A stretch of 64,000 bases of DNA, from the NCBI RefSeq assembly GCF_010731875.1, contig NZ_AP022595.1, positions 4,092,001-4,156,000 on the forward strand. The letters are read 5' to 3'. Within the stretch, counting starts at the first letter, position 1. Every line of letters begins with the position of its first letter. The notes under the pieces were generated by a model. That model was not told where the DNA came from. It saw only the letters and a list, made by a program, of their open reading frames with translations, and did not search any database. This DNA is from Mycolicibacterium sarraceniae. GTDB taxonomy: Bacteria; Actinomycetota; Actinomycetes; Mycobacteriales; Mycobacteriaceae. Shown here one piece after another: positions 26,433 to 37,571 of the stretch. The position numbers were made by a program, and so were the translations under genes.

Positions 26433-27599
26433 ATGTTAAAGATGCTGGCCGCTGTGCTGACCGCCTGGGACCAGGTGGCGGCATATCCGGCGAATGCGGT
26501 GACTGCGCCCGAACTTCTGTCGGTGCTCGAACGCGTGGAGCGGCTGCGCCGGATGCTTCCCGCGGTCGAACACACCGTCCTGACGCAGCTGCAGTCGCAC
26601 ACCACACCCACCACCATGGGTGCCAAATCTTGGCGAGCCGTCCTCACCAACCGTCTCGCCATCAGCGGTGCCGACGCCACCCGGCGGATCAACCACGTGG
26701 CGGTGATCCGGTCTTTCATGGACCACCTGCCCGCCTCCGTCGATGCGGCGACCCGCGAGCATGCCGAAGCTCAATTGGGCCGGCTGGCGGGCGGGCTCAG
26801 CCCGGAAGGACTGCGCACACTCGCTCACCAGCTGATGGCCATGATCAACCAGGACGGCAGCCTCGACGACGAGCGCGACCAGGCCCGTGAACGCGGGATC
26901 GTCATCGGGCCGCAACAAGTCGACGGCATGTGCAACCCCCACGACGAGTCACCCTGCGTGGACGGGATCCCCACCCGCGAGCAGATCGAAAATGACTCGC
27001 GCACTCCGGTACAGCGCACCCACGATGCACTGAAGACCCTGTGTATGGCGATGTTGTCCTCAGGGCAGCTCGGTCAACACAACGGACTGCCAGTGACGAT
27101 AGTCGTCACCACCACCCTCGAGCAGCTGACGTCCGCGGCCGGGCTTGCCCACACCGGCGGTGGCACATACCTGCCCATGCCGACCGTTATCCGGATGGCT
27201 TCGCACGCCAACCCCTACCTGACCGTGTTCGAATCACCTAGAGAAATCCGGCTTTACCACGGACGCACCCGCCGCACTGCGAGTCCTGGACAACGCCTCG
27301 CCCTCTACGCGATCGACAAAGGCTGCACCAAGCCCAATTGCACGACACCTGCCTACCAAACCCAAGTCCACCACGCCACCCGCGACTTCGCCCGCGGCGG
27401 CAACACTGATATCCACGACCTCACCTTGGCTTGCGGATGCGACAACCGCATGGTCAACGACGGTCTCAACGGCTGGAAAACCCGAAAACGCAGACGTGAC
27501 AACAAGACCGAATGGATTCCGCCTCCGCACCTCGACCGCGGACAAATGCGGGTGAACTACCTCCATCACCCCGAGGAACTTCTCTGCTCCGACGAGTAA
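26433..27599 (+). CDS. 13E12-family protein: DUF222 domain plus C-terminal HNH nuclease (second copy)
   Basis: The 388-residue protein starts MLKMLAAVLTAWDQVAAYPA four bases after an SOS box. It has a DUF222 region to about residue 265, then HNH: GCTKPNCTTPAYQTQVHHATRDFARGG with LTLACGCDNRM, GWKTRKRRRDNKTEWIPPP. The [11 protein letters not shown] segment and the C-terminus are shared with the gene at 8765, but the N-termini differ strongly, so this is not a recent duplicate. It sits between cobIJ and the convergent cobK, where M. tuberculosis carries Rv2067c-Rv2069 (blaC, sigC). Confidence 0.85.
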   Translation: MLKMLAAVLTAWDQVAAYPANAVTAPELLSVLERVERLRRMLPAVEHTVLTQLQSHTTPTTMGAKSWRAVLTNRLAISGADATRRINHVAVIRSFMDHLPASVDAATREHAEAQLGRLAGGLSPEGLRTLAHQLMAMINQDGSLDDERDQARERGIVIGPQQVDGMCNPHDESPCVDGIPTREQIENDSRTPVQRTHDALKTLCMAMLSSGQLGQHNGLPVTIVVTTTLEQLTSAAGLAHTGGGTYLPMPTVIRMASHANPYLTVFESPREIRLYHGRTRRTASPGQRLALYAIDKGCTKPNCTTPAYQTQVHHATRDFARGGNTDIHDLTLACGCDNRMVNDGLNGWKTRKRRRDNKTEWIPPPHLDRGQMRVNYLHHPEELLCSDE

Positions 27600-27615
27600 T
27601 GGGGTAGACCGGTGG

Positions 27616-28344
27616 CTATCGCTCGAGACCCGCAACCCAAGCCGCGGCTTCGTCGACGGTGCCGACCGCGTCCACCCCGGCCGGCAGCGGCGGGCGGTCG
27701 ATCATCACAATGGCAATCCCCAGATCGGCGGCAGCCTTGAGCTTGGCCTCCGTCAGTTCTCCCCCGCTATTCTTGGTCACCAACACGTCGATCCTGTTGT
27801 CCCGCAACAATGCACATTCGTCGGCATAATTGTAGGGTCCGCGTGACAGCAGCACCTCATGGTTACACGGCAGCAGGACGGCATCGGGCGGTGTCACCAC
27901 CCGGATCAGGAACCAGGCGTGACTCGACGTGAACGGCGCAACCCCGGAGCGCCCAGTGGTGAGAAAAACCCGCGAATAGTGTTGGTCAGCAACGATGTGC
28001 CCCGCTTGGATATCGGAGCCCACCCGCATCGCGCCGGCGGTATCCCAGGCCGGGCGAGCCAGCACCAGATACGGCATTCCCAGTTCGGTGCACACCTGTG
28101 CGGCGTGCGCGGTCATGGTCGCCGCGAACGGATGGGTGGCATCGACGACGGCGCCGATCTCCTTATCGACCAGCCACTGTCGCAAACCGGCCACACCGCC
28201 GAAGCCACCGATGCGCACCGGCCCCGCCGGCAGCGCCGGGTCGGGCACGCGCCCGGCCAGTGAGCTGATGATGTCGTAATCCGGGTGCAGTCGAGCGGCC
28301 AGCGCCCGTGCCTCCCCGGTACCGCCCAGCAGCAGGATCCGCAT
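27616..28344 (-). CDS. cobK: Precorrin-6A reductase
   Basis: The 242-residue protein starts MRILLLGGTGEARALAARLH at ATG 28344; the frame is open further upstream only as antisense-free overlap with cobM. DATHPFAATMTAHAAQVCTE, YLVLARPAWD, FLTTGRSGVAPF and VLVTKNSGGELTEAKLKAA are CobK motifs. It reduces precorrin-6A with NADPH. The start shares a base with the cobM stop (TGATG), indicating coupling in a cobL-cobM-cobK operon. Confidence 0.94.
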   Translation of the reverse strand: MRILLLGGTGEARALAARLHPDYDIISSLAGRVPDPALPAGPVRIGGFGGVAGLRQWLVDKEIGAVVDATHPFAATMTAHAAQVCTELGMPYLVLARPAWDTAGAMRVGSDIQAGHIVADQHYSRVFLTTGRSGVAPFTSSHAWFLIRVVTPPDAVLLPCNHEVLLSRGPYNYADECALLRDNRIDVLVTKNSGGELTEAKLKAAADLGIAIVMIDRPPLPAGVDAVGTVDEAAAWVAGLER

Positions 28345-29099
28345 CAGTGCTGGCTTCCCCGGGCGCGGCCCGAGGAATACAGATAGCTGTCGGTGAATCC
28401 CTCGGCGGCCAGCACATCGCCGACGACGATCACCGCGGTTTTGGTGATCTGCGCATCGTGCATCTTGGTGGCGATATCGGCCAGGGTGCCGCGCAGCACC
28501 ACTTCCTGGGGCCAGCTCGCGAAGGCGACGACGGCGACCGGCGTGTCGGGCCGGTAGCCGCCCGCCAGCAGTTGCGGCACGATCGCGTCGATCCGGTGGG
28601 CGGCCAGATGCAGAACCAGCGTGGCGCCGGGCGCCGATAGCGTGATCAGATCCTCGCCGTCGGGCATGGCCGTCGACAGGGTGGACACCCGGCTCAACGT
28701 CACGGTCTGCGCCACGCCAGGAACCGTGAGCTCCCGCCCGAGCGCGGCGGCGGCAGCAGCGAATGCCGGCACACCGGGGACGATTTCGTAGGAAATCCCG
28801 AGCGCATCGAGCCGGCGGCACTGCTCGGCCAGCGCACTGTAGATCGAGGGATCCCCCGAATGCAGCCGGGCCACGTCGCGCCCGGCAGCGTCGGCTTCGG
28901 CCAGTTCGGCGGTGATCTGCTCGAGAGTCAGCGGACCGGTATCGACGATTTTGGCATCGGCGGGACACAGCGCCAGCAAGTCCTCGGGCATGATCGAGCC
29001 CGCGTACAGGCATACCGGGCAGCGTTGCAGTAGCCGCTGCCCGCGCACGGTGATCAGGTCGGCCGCCCCCGGCCCGGCCCCGATGAAGTAGATCGTCAT
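28344..29099 (-). CDS. cobM: Precorrin-4 C11-methyltransferase
   Basis: The 251-residue tetrapyrrole methylase starts [20 protein letters not shown] at ATG 29099. Signatures are YAGSIMPEDLLALCPADAKI, ARLHSGDPSIYSALAEQCRR, IVPGVPAFAAAAAALGREL and the threonine-rich QTVTLSRVS. It methylates C11 of precorrin-4. Its start overlaps the cobL stop as ATGA. Confidence 0.95.
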   Translation of the reverse strand: MTIYFIGAGPGAADLITVRGQRLLQRCPVCLYAGSIMPEDLLALCPADAKIVDTGPLTLEQITAELAEADAAGRDVARLHSGDPSIYSALAEQCRRLDALGISYEIVPGVPAFAAAAAALGRELTVPGVAQTVTLSRVSTLSTAMPDGEDLITLSAPGATLVLHLAAHRIDAIVPQLLAGGYRPDTPVAVVAFASWPQEVVLRGTLADIATKMHDAQITKTAVIVVGDVLAAEGFTDSYLYSSGRARGSQH

Positions 29100-30301
29100 G
29101 GTTTGCGTACCGCCCACTGCGTAACGGGCATCGCGGGCCGCCAGCCAGTAAAGCCGCCCACCGACTCGCCGCGATAGTGTTGGAAGCGTCGCAACTGGCC
29201 GCCGAGCTTCGAATAGTACTGCAGGATAACAGCTTCAGATTCCGCCGTGACCGTGTTGGCAACCAGCCTGCCGCCGCCGGGCAGCCGTTGCAGGCAGGCA
29301 TCCAGTAACCCGGGCGTGGTGAGGCCGCCACCGATGAAGATCGCGGACGGCACCTGCACACCGGTGACGCCGCTTTCGGTCAGTTCGGCGTCGGCGAAAG
29401 CCTCCGGTGCCGCGCCGCGCACGTCGACGTTGGAGCCGAACCGCGCGGCATTTGCCGCGATCCGGCTACGTCGCTGCTCATCGCGTTCGAATGCTACTGC
29501 AGCGCAATTCAATCCGCTTCGGCACCACTCAATGGCGATACTTCCCGAACCGGCGCCGATATCCCAGAGCAGCTCGCCAGGACGGGGTGCCAATGCTGTC
29601 AATGTGACCGCGCGCATCGATTGTTTGGTGAGCTGCCCGTCGTGGGCGAACGCGTCGTCGGGCAGTATCGACAGCAGCCGCTCGTCGGGCAGATAGCGGA
29701 CCGCGACCACGTTCAGGTCGTCGACTCCATCGGGCGGTGCGCTGGCCCAGCTCTGTGCGGTGCCGACCTGCCGGCGTTCAGCGGGGCCCCCGAGTTGTTC
29801 CAGTACCGCCATCTGCGAGTCGCCCAGGCCCGCATCGGCGAGCACGGCAGCGAGCTCAGCCGGTTCAGAACCGTTACGGCACAGCACGATCGCCTGCCCG
29901 CCACGACGTACCGCGGTGCGCGGACCCGCGGACATCAGGCTAATCACCTCGGTGTCCTGCACCGACCACCCCATCCGGGCGCAGGCCAGCGTCACGCTCG
30001 ACACGTGGGGCAGCACCGTCACCCGATCGGCACCACACTCCCGGATCAGCGAGGCGCCGACCCCGTGCAGCATCGGATCCCCGCTGGCCACCACATGCAC
30101 GTCCCCCTCGACGTCACGGATCGCATGCAGCCCGTCCAAAAAAGGCCTTCCCCATTCCCGACGTTGCGCGGTGACCGAATCGTCGAGCAGATCGAGTTGA
30201 CGCCTCGCCCCGTAAATGACTGTGGCCCGGCGCAATTCGGCGCTGGACGCGGGCACCAGGCCAGCCATACCGTCAGCGCCGATGCCGACCACCGTGATCA
30301 T
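29096..30301 (-). CDS. cobL: Precorrin-6Y C5,15-methyltransferase (decarboxylating)
   Basis: The 401-residue protein has an N-terminal CbiE-like methylase ([56 protein letters not shown]) and, from about residue 225, a CbiT-like Rossmann methylase ([20 protein letters not shown]). It methylates C5 and C15 and decarboxylates the C12 acetate. ATG 30301 overlaps the SDR stop (ATGA) and gives the normal N-terminus. It heads the cob operon after the SDR gene. Confidence 0.95.
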   Translation of the reverse strand: MITVVGIGADGMAGLVPASSAELRRATVIYGARRQLDLLDDSVTAQRREWGRPFLDGLHAIRDVEGDVHVVASGDPMLHGVGASLIRECGADRVTVLPHVSSVTLACARMGWSVQDTEVISLMSAGPRTAVRRGGQAIVLCRNGSEPAELAAVLADAGLGDSQMAVLEQLGGPAERRQVGTAQSWASAPPDGVDDLNVVAVRYLPDERLLSILPDDAFAHDGQLTKQSMRAVTLTALAPRPGELLWDIGAGSGSIAIEWCRSGLNCAAVAFERDEQRRSRIAANAARFGSNVDVRGAAPEAFADAELTESGVTGVQVPSAIFIGGGLTTPGLLDACLQRLPGGGRLVANTVTAESEAVILQYYSKLGGQLRRFQHYRGESVGGFTGWRPAMPVTQWAVRKP

Positions 30302-31047
30302 CTCGGCATCCTTCGCCACACGAACTGCGGCAACATCCGAAACGCGAAAGCCAACACCGCGAGCGGCGCAGGCACCCAGACCGTGCGCCGGCCCTTGTGC
30401 AGTGCACGAACCGTCCCGTCGGCCACCTGGGCCGGCGTACTGGACAGCGGCGCGGGTTCCATGCCCTGCGTCATCCGCCCGATGACGAAGCCGGGCCGCA
30501 CGATCAGCAGCCGCACCCCGCTGCCGTGCAGGGCATCCGCCAATCCGTTGGCGAACGCGTCGAGCCCGGCCTTGGCCGAGCCGTAGACGTAGTTGGCGCG
30601 CCGCCCGCGCACCCCGGCGATCGAGGAGAACACCACCAGCGCGCCCGAATCAGCCGCGCGCATCGCAGTCGCCAGGTGGGTCAGCAGGTTCACCTGCGCG
30701 ACGTAGTCGGTCTGCACGACCGCGACGGCATGCTCGGCGTCGGCTTCGGCGCGGGCCTGATCGCCCAGGATCCCAAACGCCAGAACCGCGGTGCCGATCG
30801 GGCCGTGCTCGTTCGTCAGCCGCTGGATCAGCGGACCGTGCGAGGCCAGGTCGTCGGCGTCGAACTCGACGGTGCGCACCGCCGTCGCCCCGGCGGCGCG
30901 CACGGCGCTGACCTGCTCGTCGAGCTGATCGGCGCGCCGGGCGGCCAGCACGACAGTGGCGCCGACGGCCAGCCGCTTGGCGACTTCAACGCCGATCTCG
31001 CTACGGCCGCCGAAAATCACGACCGGACCGGCCCCCGTGTCATTCAC
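30298..31047 (-). CDS. Short-chain dehydrogenase, Rv2073c-like (DprE2-related)
   Basis: The 249-residue SDR starts at GTG 31047. The cofactor motif is [14 protein letters not shown], a DprE2-like variant of TGxxxGxG. Then come [30 protein letters not shown] with the active-site Ser and YxxxK (YGSAK), and [10 protein letters not shown]. It would be an NAD(P)-dependent oxidoreductase; the natural substrate is unknown. Coupling to cobL is conserved in M. tuberculosis, but no B12 role is established. The C-terminal end is basic and hydrophobic, possibly membrane-associated. Confidence 0.86.
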   Translation of the reverse strand: MNDTGAGPVVIFGGRSEIGVEVAKRLAVGATVVLAARRADQLDEQVSAVRAAGATAVRTVEFDADDLASHGPLIQRLTNEHGPIGTAVLAFGILGDQARAEADAEHAVAVVQTDYVAQVNLLTHLATAMRAADSGALVVFSSIAGVRGRRANYVYGSAKAGLDAFANGLADALHGSGVRLLIVRPGFVIGRMTQGMEPAPLSSTPAQVADGTVRALHKGRRTVWVPAPLAVLAFAFRMLPQFVWRRMPR

Positions 31048-31083
31048 ACCTGGAGATTATTCACTGAGCTAGCGTGGACGCTG

Positions 31084-31497
31084 ATGGGCAACTCAACCAC
31101 CCGACTCACCAGCGACGCGCTGGCTTTCCTCATCGAACGCCACCTCGCGATGCTGACGACTCTGCGCTCGGACAATTCACCGCATGTGGTGGCTGTCGGT
31201 TTCACCTTCGATCCCAAGACGCACATCGCCCGCGTCATCACCAGCGATGGTTCGCAGAAGGCGATCAACGCCGAGCGATCCGGCGTCGGCGTGCTCTCCC
31301 AGGTCGACGGCGCCCGGTGGCTCTCGCTCGAGGGCGAAGCCAGCGTAAACCGGGATCCGGCGGCCGTGCGTGACGCTGAGCTGCGCTACGCCCAGCGCTA
31401 CCGCACCCCGCGCGTCAATCCCAAGCGTGTCGTCATCGAGGTGCATGTCACCCGGGTGCTGGGCTCCTCGGGACTGCTGGATCACTCGAAGAGCTAG
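31084..31497 (+). CDS. F420H2-dependent biliverdin reductase-like protein (Rv2074 homologue)
   Basis: The 137-residue split-barrel protein starts [20 protein letters not shown] at ATG 31084. [55 protein letters not shown] and [20 protein letters not shown] match the FDOR-B/Rv2074 group. Rv2074 reduces biliverdin to bilirubin using reduced F420, probably as antioxidant protection. It is divergent from the SDR-cobL operon and ends four bases into the convergent pepE. Confidence 0.85.
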   Translation: MGNSTTRLTSDALAFLIERHLAMLTTLRSDNSPHVVAVGFTFDPKTHIARVITSDGSQKAINAERSGVGVLSQVDGARWLSLEGEASVNRDPAAVRDAELRYAQRYRTPRVNPKRVVIEVHVTRVLGSSGLLDHSKS

Positions 31498-32618
31498 ACC
31501 GGCACCACGGTCAGCTCGTGCGGTCCGGTGTTGACGGGCAACGCACCGTCGGCGGTGACGATCACGATGTCCTCGATGCGGGCGCCCCACTGGCCCGGGA
31601 AGTAGACGCCCGGCTCGACGGAGAACGCCATGCCCTCGGTCAGTGGCAGGTCGTTACCCGCCACGATGTAGGGCTCCTCGTGCACCGACAGCCCGATGCC
31701 GTGGCCGGTGCGGTGCACGAAGTATTCGGCCAGCCCGGCATCGGCCAGCACGCCGCGGGCCGCCGCATCCACCTGCTCGGCCGTCACACCCGGACGGACA
31801 GCCGCGACGGCGGCGGCCTGTGCGCGCTGCAACACCGCGTACTGTTCGGCGATTTCGGCGCTGGGCTCGCCGAGGCTGTAGGTACGAGTGCAGTCGGAGT
31901 TGTACCCGGGGGCGTACGGCCCGCCGATATCGACGACGACGATGTCACCGGCCTGCAGCACCCGATCCGAGCATTCGTGATGCGGGTCGGCGCCGTGCGG
32001 ACCGGAGCCCACGATGATGAATGCCACCGATGAATGCCCCTCGACCACAATGGCTTTAGCAATATCGGCGGCGACGTCGGCTTCGGTGCGGCCAGGCACG
32101 AGAAATTCGGGCACGCGGGCGTGGACCCGGTCGATCGCGGCGCCGGCCTTGCGCAGCGCGTCGATCTCGGCGGGGTCCTTGACCATCCGCAACGAGCGCA
32201 ACACATCGGTGGCCAACACCGGGGTTGAGCCGAATCGTTCGGCCAAGGGCAGCAGGTGCAGCGCAGGCATCGAGTCGGTCACCGCGACGCGGGCGTGCCC
32301 ACCGAGAGCGACCGCGACGATGTCGTAGGGGTTTTCACCGTCCACCCAGTCCTGTACGAGCAAGCCGAGGTCGACGACGGCGGACTCCTTCAGCGAGGCC
32401 AGTTCCAGGCGCGGCACCACCATCACCGGTCGACCGGTGATCGGCACCACCAGTGCGGTCAGCCGTTCAAAGGTCTGGGCCGCCGAACCCACGAGGTAGC
32501 GCAAGTCGTAGCCGGGGGTGATGACCAGGCCGGCCAGCCCGGCATCGGCGGCCAAGGCGGCTGCGGCGGCCAGTCGGCGGGCATAGACATCGCTGCTGAA
32601 ACGGTCGGCTGGACTCAT
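31494..32618 (-). CDS. pepE: Xaa-Pro dipeptidase (M24 metallopeptidase)
   Basis: The 374-residue protein starts [20 protein letters not shown] at ATG 32618. It has a creatinase-like N-terminal domain and a C-terminal pita-bread fold with all five metal ligands: Asp in [20 protein letters not shown] (two), His in [18 protein letters not shown], Glu in [12 protein letters not shown] and Glu in [10 protein letters not shown]. It cleaves dipeptides ending in proline in the cytosol. Length and position match Rv2089c. Confidence 0.93.
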   Translation of the reverse strand: MSPADRFSSDVYARRLAAAAALAADAGLAGLVITPGYDLRYLVGSAAQTFERLTALVVPITGRPVMVVPRLELASLKESAVVDLGLLVQDWVDGENPYDIVAVALGGHARVAVTDSMPALHLLPLAERFGSTPVLATDVLRSLRMVKDPAEIDALRKAGAAIDRVHARVPEFLVPGRTEADVAADIAKAIVVEGHSSVAFIIVGSGPHGADPHHECSDRVLQAGDIVVVDIGGPYAPGYNSDCTRTYSLGEPSAEIAEQYAVLQRAQAAAVAAVRPGVTAEQVDAAARGVLADAGLAEYFVHRTGHGIGLSVHEEPYIVAGNDLPLTEGMAFSVEPGVYFPGQWGARIEDIVIVTADGALPVNTGPHELTVVPV

Positions 32619-32739
32619 GCCAGCCAGGCTATCTGCAGGCATACGATGACGCCGATGCTGCGCGACATCCGCGAGCTCACCGATGACGCCGCGGCCTACG
32701 CCGCCGAACTCAACCGCCGCCGGGGCAGGTGTTCGGGCG

Positions 32740-32925
32740 TCAGCTCGCACGTAGTGTTTTTGGCGCGTGGCAAGTTCGGCCCATTTCGCGTCGACGCCAT
32801 GCCGCCCTGGCACCGGCGAACACCTCGCGGCGCATGCCGAGGACCCGGAGGCACCCATCGGCGACCAGGTCGACGTCACTGCAGTTGAGCACCACGTGGT
32901 CGATCCGCTCGATGGCGAACGACAT
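32740..32925 (-). pseudogene. Glyoxalase/VOC protein N-terminal stub
   Basis: ATG 32925 begins MSFAIERIDHVVLNCSDVDL followed by LRVLGMRREVFAGAR, a clear vicinal oxygen chelate opening (metal His in DHVVLNC; RVLGMR). Similarity stops after about 45 residues and the frame ends at 61, about half of a normal VOC domain, with no second metal ligand. It is a truncated remnant between pepE and the exonuclease gene. Confidence 0.65.
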
Positions 32926-32954
32926 AGGTCAACGCTACTGGCAGGATGGCTGAC

Positions 32955-33911
32955 ATGCCTGCACCGGTGTTGCTGCTCGACGGCGCCAGCATGTGGTTTC
33001 GTTCGTTCTTCGGCGTGCCTTCGTCGATCACCGCGCCGGACGGCAGGCCGGTCAACGCGCTACGTGGCTTCCTCGACAGTGTGGCGACGCTGGTGACCCG
33101 CGAACGCCCAGGCCGGCTGGTGGTGTGCCTAGATCTGGACTGGCGCCCGCAGTTCCGAGTCGACGCGATCCCGTCGTACAAGGCACACCGCGTCGTTGAA
33201 GAAAGGCCAAGCGGGGAAACGGATGTGGAGGAAGTACCCGACGAGCTGAGCCCACAGGTCGACATGATCATGGAACTGCTCGACGCGTTCGGCATCGCAA
33301 CCGCGGGTGCCGAAGGTTTCGAGGCCGACGATGTGCTGGGCACGCTCGCGACCGCCGAAAGGCGCGATCCCGTCGTGGTCGTCAGCGGTGACCGCGATCT
33401 ATTACAGCTGGTCGGCGATGACCCGGTGGCGGTGCGGGTGCTGTACCTGGGCCGGGGATTGTCGAACGCGACGACGTTCGGGCCGACCGAGGTCGCCGAA
33501 CGCTACGGGGTGCCGGTGCATCGGGCAGGGCCCGCCTACGCCGAGCTGGCGCTGCTGCGCGGTGATCCGTCCGACGGGCTGCCCGGGGTGCCCGGGATCG
33601 GGGAGAAAACCGCGGCCGGACTGCTCGCCCAGTACGGCTCGCTGGCTAACATCCTGGCCGCCGCACACGACCCGAAGTCCAAGTTGTCCAAGGCTTCTCG
33701 CACGAAGTTGCTGGCTGCCACCGACTACATCGCAGCGGCCGGACCGGTGGTGGCGGTGGCCAAAGATGCACCAGTGGCGTTCTCGACCGCCGACGACCGG
33801 CTGCCGCTTGCGGCGACCGACCCGGCCCGCGTCGCCGAACTGGCCCATGCGTACGGCGTTAGTTCATCGATCGGACGCCTGCAGAAAGCTTTGGACGCGC
33901 TGCCCGACTGA
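32955..33911 (+). CDS. 5'-3' exonuclease (FEN-like, PIN domain), Rv2090 homologue
   Basis: The 318-residue protein matches a stand-alone Pol I-type 5' nuclease: [38 protein letters not shown] (with KAHR), [20 protein letters not shown] (with [13 protein letters not shown]), and helix-hairpin-helix [20 protein letters not shown]. All acidic metal ligands are visible. It would remove RNA primers or 5' flaps. ATG 32955 has an AGGA site eight bases upstream; ATG 32946 overlaps that site and would add three residues. Confidence 0.93.
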   Translation: MPAPVLLLDGASMWFRSFFGVPSSITAPDGRPVNALRGFLDSVATLVTRERPGRLVVCLDLDWRPQFRVDAIPSYKAHRVVEERPSGETDVEEVPDELSPQVDMIMELLDAFGIATAGAEGFEADDVLGTLATAERRDPVVVVSGDRDLLQLVGDDPVAVRVLYLGRGLSNATTFGPTEVAERYGVPVHRAGPAYAELALLRGDPSDGLPGVPGIGEKTAAGLLAQYGSLANILAAAHDPKSKLSKASRTKLLAATDYIAAAGPVVAVAKDAPVAFSTADDRLPLAATDPARVAELAHAYGVSSSIGRLQKALDALPD

Positions 33912-33912
33912 C

Positions 33913-34701
33913 CTACTTCGGCCGGCCGACCTCGTAGGTGCCCTTATCGTCCTGGAACGTCACCGTCACCTGACGCTTGGTGCCGTCAATGCTCACCTCG
34001 CAGGTGAAGGTGTCACCCTTCTTGACCGTCGGGTTCGCGCCGTTGTTGCACTTGACGTCCTTGACGTTCTTGGCGCCGTAGCCATTGGTCTCGTCGGTGA
34101 GAATCTGCTGCACACCCACCTGGGCCTTGCCGATATCGAGCTTGGTGGTGACGAAGAAGCCCGGCTTCCAGAAACCCAGCACCAGTACGACGGCGACGAC
34201 GATCGCGGCCAGCACACCGACGACACCGAAGATCACCGCCGAAGACTTCTTCGCGGCCTCTTCGCCGCCCTGTGGGTAGGGGGCGTACTGCCCGGGCTGG
34301 TTGGGATCACCAGGCTGCTGCGGATACTGGCCGTACTGCGGCTGGCCATACTGACCCGGCTGACCCGGCTGACCATACTGGCCCGGCTGGCCGTACTGGC
34401 CTGGCTGACCATAGGCGGCCGGGTTGTACTCGGCCGGCACCTGGTAGGGCTGCTGCGGGTACCCCTGTGTCGGCTGCTGCCCATACTGCGGGTACTGCTG
34501 CTGGGTATAGGCGGGCGGTTGCCACGCCGGGGGCTCGCTGGTCGGCTGCTGCCAGGCCGGCGTCTCACCGCCCGGCGTCTCCGGCTGCGGCCAGGCCGGC
34601 GCAGCGGGTGCGGGCTGCTCGGAGCCGGGGGCGGGCTGATCCTGACCCTGCGCGGGCTGGCCCTGCCAGGGATTGGGGTCAGATCCCTGCGGTCCGCTCA
34701 T
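33913..34701 (-). CDS. Pro/Gln/Tyr-rich membrane protein with one DUF4333 domain (Rv2091c-like)
   Basis: The 262-residue protein starts [16 protein letters not shown]. Residues about 1-155 are low complexity, with a tandem YGQPGQ repeat around 95-130. One membrane helix follows ([20 protein letters not shown]), then an exported DUF4333 domain with the paired cysteines in [21 protein letters not shown]. The cytosolic tail resembles those of mycobacterial envelope proteins of unknown role. Its domain is related to the three-repeat lipoprotein at 2680. Confidence 0.85.
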   Translation of the reverse strand: MSGPQGSDPNPWQGQPAQGQDQPAPGSEQPAPAAPAWPQPETPGGETPAWQQPTSEPPAWQPPAYTQQQYPQYGQQPTQGYPQQPYQVPAEYNPAAYGQPGQYGQPGQYGQPGQPGQYGQPQYGQYPQQPGDPNQPGQYAPYPQGGEEAAKKSSAVIFGVVGVLAAIVVAVVLVLGFWKPGFFVTTKLDIGKAQVGVQQILTDETNGYGAKNVKDVKCNNGANPTVKKGDTFTCEVSIDGTKRQVTVTFQDDKGTYEVGRPK

Positions 34702-34757
34702 CGTCTCTCCTTGATCTGGTAGCGATTCGCCGCTCCCACCGTAGCGTTTGCACAACC

Positions 34758-37571
34758 CTACCCGCCATCAACAGCAACGACGCCGCGCCGAATGTCGTCT
34801 ATGGCACGTTTGGCAGTGGCTCGCAGACCGGCTTCCGGGCCGGCATTGCGCACCTGGTCGAGCAGATCGAGCACCTGGCGACACCACCGCACGAAATCGC
34901 CCGCAGGCAGGGGCGTGCCGCCGCCGGCCACATCGGAAGCCGCCAAGGCAGCCGCCAGATCGCCGGTCGTCGCCCAGCGGTATACCGCAGGGACGAATCC
35001 CTCATCGGGCTCGCGGGTCGGAGCGATCCGGTGGCGGTTCTCGTCAGCGCGCAACTGCCCGGACAACCGCCTCGTCTCGACCAGTGCGCGGCGCACTTTC
35101 TGCGTGGGCATGTCGATGGCGTGCGACGGGGTCGGGCCGTCGCTGCCACGGGTTTCGAACACCATTGCCGAGAGCACCGCGGCCAGTTCGGCCGGTCCGA
35201 GCCCCTTCCAGATCCGCGTGCGCAGGCATTCGGCCACTAGCAGGTCGCTCTCGCTGTAAATCCGCGCCAGCAGCCGGCCGTCGGCCGTCACCCGCGGGTC
35301 GCCGCCGCGGGTGCCCATCCCCGAGTCGCTTCGCTCCTGCCCCACGGTGATGAACCCGCGCTCGGTCAGCAGCCCCACAATCCGGTCGAAGGTGCGGGCC
35401 AGCGAATTGGTCGCGGCACTGACCTTGTTGCGGATCTGGTCGTTATCGCGTTCCACCCGCAGGTAGCGCTCGCCGATGCGCACCTTGGCTTCCCGGTCGG
35501 CGAGCCCGTGCACCGAGTGCTTGCGCATCGCTTCGCGCAGCTCCAGCAGCTCCGGGTCGATATCGGCCGGCTCGTCGCCCACGCCGCGCCGCCGACGGGC
35601 CGAGGGCACCATCAGACCCGTCGACGCCGACAGCAACGCCGACGCCAGATCCCGGCGCACCCTCGGCTGACGATGTTCAACCCGCTTGGGTAGCGACATA
35701 GACCCCAGCGCTGACGTGATCCCGGCAAAGTCGGCTGAGGAAACCCTTCCGGCCCAACGGTTTTCGGTCAACACCAGCGGGCGCGGATCGGCGGGGTCGT
35801 TGGCCGGCTCCAGAACGACGGCCAATCCGCCGCGGCGCCCCTGGTTGATATTGATGATGTCGCCGCGGCGGAGCGCCGCCAACGCGTCGGCGGTGGCGGC
35901 TCTGCGCTGCAGCCGCGACGCCCGGGACTGCGCCCGCTCACGCTCGCTGATCTTGGCGCGTAGCCGGACATAGTCGAGGATCGGCGGCTCGCGGTCGGGA
36001 TTCGCCCGGCGGTCCCAGCCCAGCTCGGCAGCGATCTCGCTGAGCATCTTCTCGCCGCGCTCGACACCACGAACCATCCCGACGACCGACCGGTCGGCCT
36101 GGTACTGCGCGAACGAGCGCTCCAACAGCTGGTGCGCCTGTTCGGGGCCCATTTGGTTCACCAGGTTGATCGTCATGTTGTACGACGGCGCGAACGAACT
36201 CTTCAGCGGGAAGGTTCGGGTCGATGCCAGGCCGGCAATTTCTGACGGCTCGGCGGTGTTTTCACCGGGCTGCCACAGCACGACGGCATGGCCCTCGATG
36301 TCGATCCCGCGCCGCCCCGCGCGCCCGGTCAGCTGCGTGTACTCCCCCGGCGTCAACGGCATGTGCTGCTCGCCGTTGAACTTGATGAGCTTCTCCAGCA
36401 CGACGGTACGGGCCGGCATGTTGATGCCCAGCGCCAGCGTCTCGGTCGCGAACACCGCTTTGACCAGCCCAGCGGTGAACAGTTCCTCGACGGTATGCCG
36501 GAACACCGGCAGCATGCCGGCGTGGTGGGCCGCCAGCCCGCGCAGCAGGCCTTCGCGCCATTCGTAGTAGTCGAGCACCACCAGGTCGGATTCGGCGAGA
36601 TCGCCGCAACGGCGGTCGATCACCTCCGCGATCCGCTTGCGATCGTTGTCGTTGGTGAGCCGCAGCGGGCTACGCAGGCACTGCTTGACGGCGGCATCGC
36701 AGCCGGCGCGCGAAAAGATGAACGTGATGGCCGGCAACAGTCCTTCGCGGTCGAGCGAGGCGATCACATCGGGACGGGCCGGCGGGCGGGATAGGCCCGA
36801 TCGGCCACCTTGGCGCCCGGGCCCGCGGCGGCGCGGCTCCCAATCGGTCAACCGTTCGGCCTCGCGACGATGCGCGATGTGCCGGATCAGGTCCGGGTCG
36901 ACGAGGTGCTGTTTACCTTCGCGGTCGTAGTCGAACAGGTCGAACAGCCGCTTACCGACCAGCACGTGCTGCCACAGCGGCACCGGCCGGTGCTCGTCGA
37001 CCACGACGGTGGTGTCCCCGCGCACGGTCTGGATCCAGCCGCCGAACTCCTCGGCATTACTCACCGTTGCCGACAGACTGACCAGCCGCACATCCTCAGG
37101 CAGGTGCAGGATGACCTCTTCCCACACCGCGCCGCGCATCCGGTCGGCCAGGAAGTGCACTTCGTCCATCACCACATGCGAAAGACCCTGCAGCGCTTCT
37201 GAACCGGCGTACAACATGTTGCGCAGCACCTCGGTGGTCATCACCACCACGGGGGCATCGCCGTTGACCGACTGATCGCCGGTCAACAGACCGATGTTCT
37301 CCGCGCCGTAGCGGCGCACCAGGTCATTGTGCTTCTGATTGCTCAGCGCCTTAATCGGCGTGGTGTAGAAGCACTTTCGGCCCGCCGCCAGCGCCAGATG
37401 CACCGCGAACTCGCCGACGACCGTCTTGCCCGCGCCAGTCGGTGCGCACACCAGCACGCCGTGGCCGCGCTCCAGTGCCTCACACGCCTGCACCTGAAAC
37501 GGGTCGAGCCGGAACGTCAGCAGCTCGGTGAACTGCCGCAGTTGCCCGCCCTCGTCAGGTGATGTCGTCAT
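34758..37571 (-). CDS. helY: ATP-dependent DExH helicase HelY (Ski2/Mtr4-like)
   Basis: The 937-residue SF2 helicase has Walker [10 protein letters not shown] near residues 42-50, DEVH in [20 protein letters not shown], and motif [19 protein letters not shown]-terminal DSHCT-like domain follows ([20 protein letters not shown]). Relatives unwind RNA or RNA:DNA; the mycobacterial role is not defined. The start overlaps tatC by 17 bases. Confidence 0.94.
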   Translation of the reverse strand: MTTSPDEGGQLRQFTELLTFRLDPFQVQACEALERGHGVLVCAPTGAGKTVVGEFAVHLALAAGRKCFYTTPIKALSNQKHNDLVRRYGAENIGLLTGDQSVNGDAPVVVMTTEVLRNMLYAGSEALQGLSHVVMDEVHFLADRMRGAVWEEVILHLPEDVRLVSLSATVSNAEEFGGWIQTVRGDTTVVVDEHRPVPLWQHVLVGKRLFDLFDYDREGKQHLVDPDLIRHIAHRREAERLTDWEPRRRGPGRQGGRSGLSRPPARPDVIASLDREGLLPAITFIFSRAGCDAAVKQCLRSPLRLTNDNDRKRIAEVIDRRCGDLAESDLVVLDYYEWREGLLRGLAAHHAGMLPVFRHTVEELFTAGLVKAVFATETLALGINMPARTVVLEKLIKFNGEQHMPLTPGEYTQLTGRAGRRGIDIEGHAVVLWQPGENTAEPSEIAGLASTRTFPLKSSFAPSYNMTINLVNQMGPEQAHQLLERSFAQYQADRSVVGMVRGVERGEKMLSEIAAELGWDRRANPDREPPILDYVRLRAKISERERAQSRASRLQRRAATADALAALRRGDIININQGRRGGLAVVLEPANDPADPRPLVLTENRWAGRVSSADFAGITSALGSMSLPKRVEHRQPRVRRDLASALLSASTGLMVPSARRRRGVGDEPADIDPELLELREAMRKHSVHGLADREAKVRIGERYLRVERDNDQIRNKVSAATNSLARTFDRIVGLLTERGFITVGQERSDSGMGTRGGDPRVTADGRLLARIYSESDLLVAECLRTRIWKGLGPAELAAVLSAMVFETRGSDGPTPSHAIDMPTQKVRRALVETRRLSGQLRADENRHRIAPTREPDEGFVPAVYRWATTGDLAAALAASDVAGGGTPLPAGDFVRWCRQVLDLLDQVRNAGPEAGLRATAKRAIDDIRRGVVAVDGG

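Noticed and set aside
28345..29361. Upstream extension of the cobK frame across cobM and cobL
   Set aside because: cobM and cobL are clear on the same strand in another frame, and the cobK N-terminal nucleotide-binding motif starts at 28344.
32647..32890. Plus-strand frame starting MTPMLRDIRELTDDAAAYAA
   Set aside because: After about 28 residues the composition turns to random Arg/Pro/Gly antisense of the VOC stub; no family is recognised.
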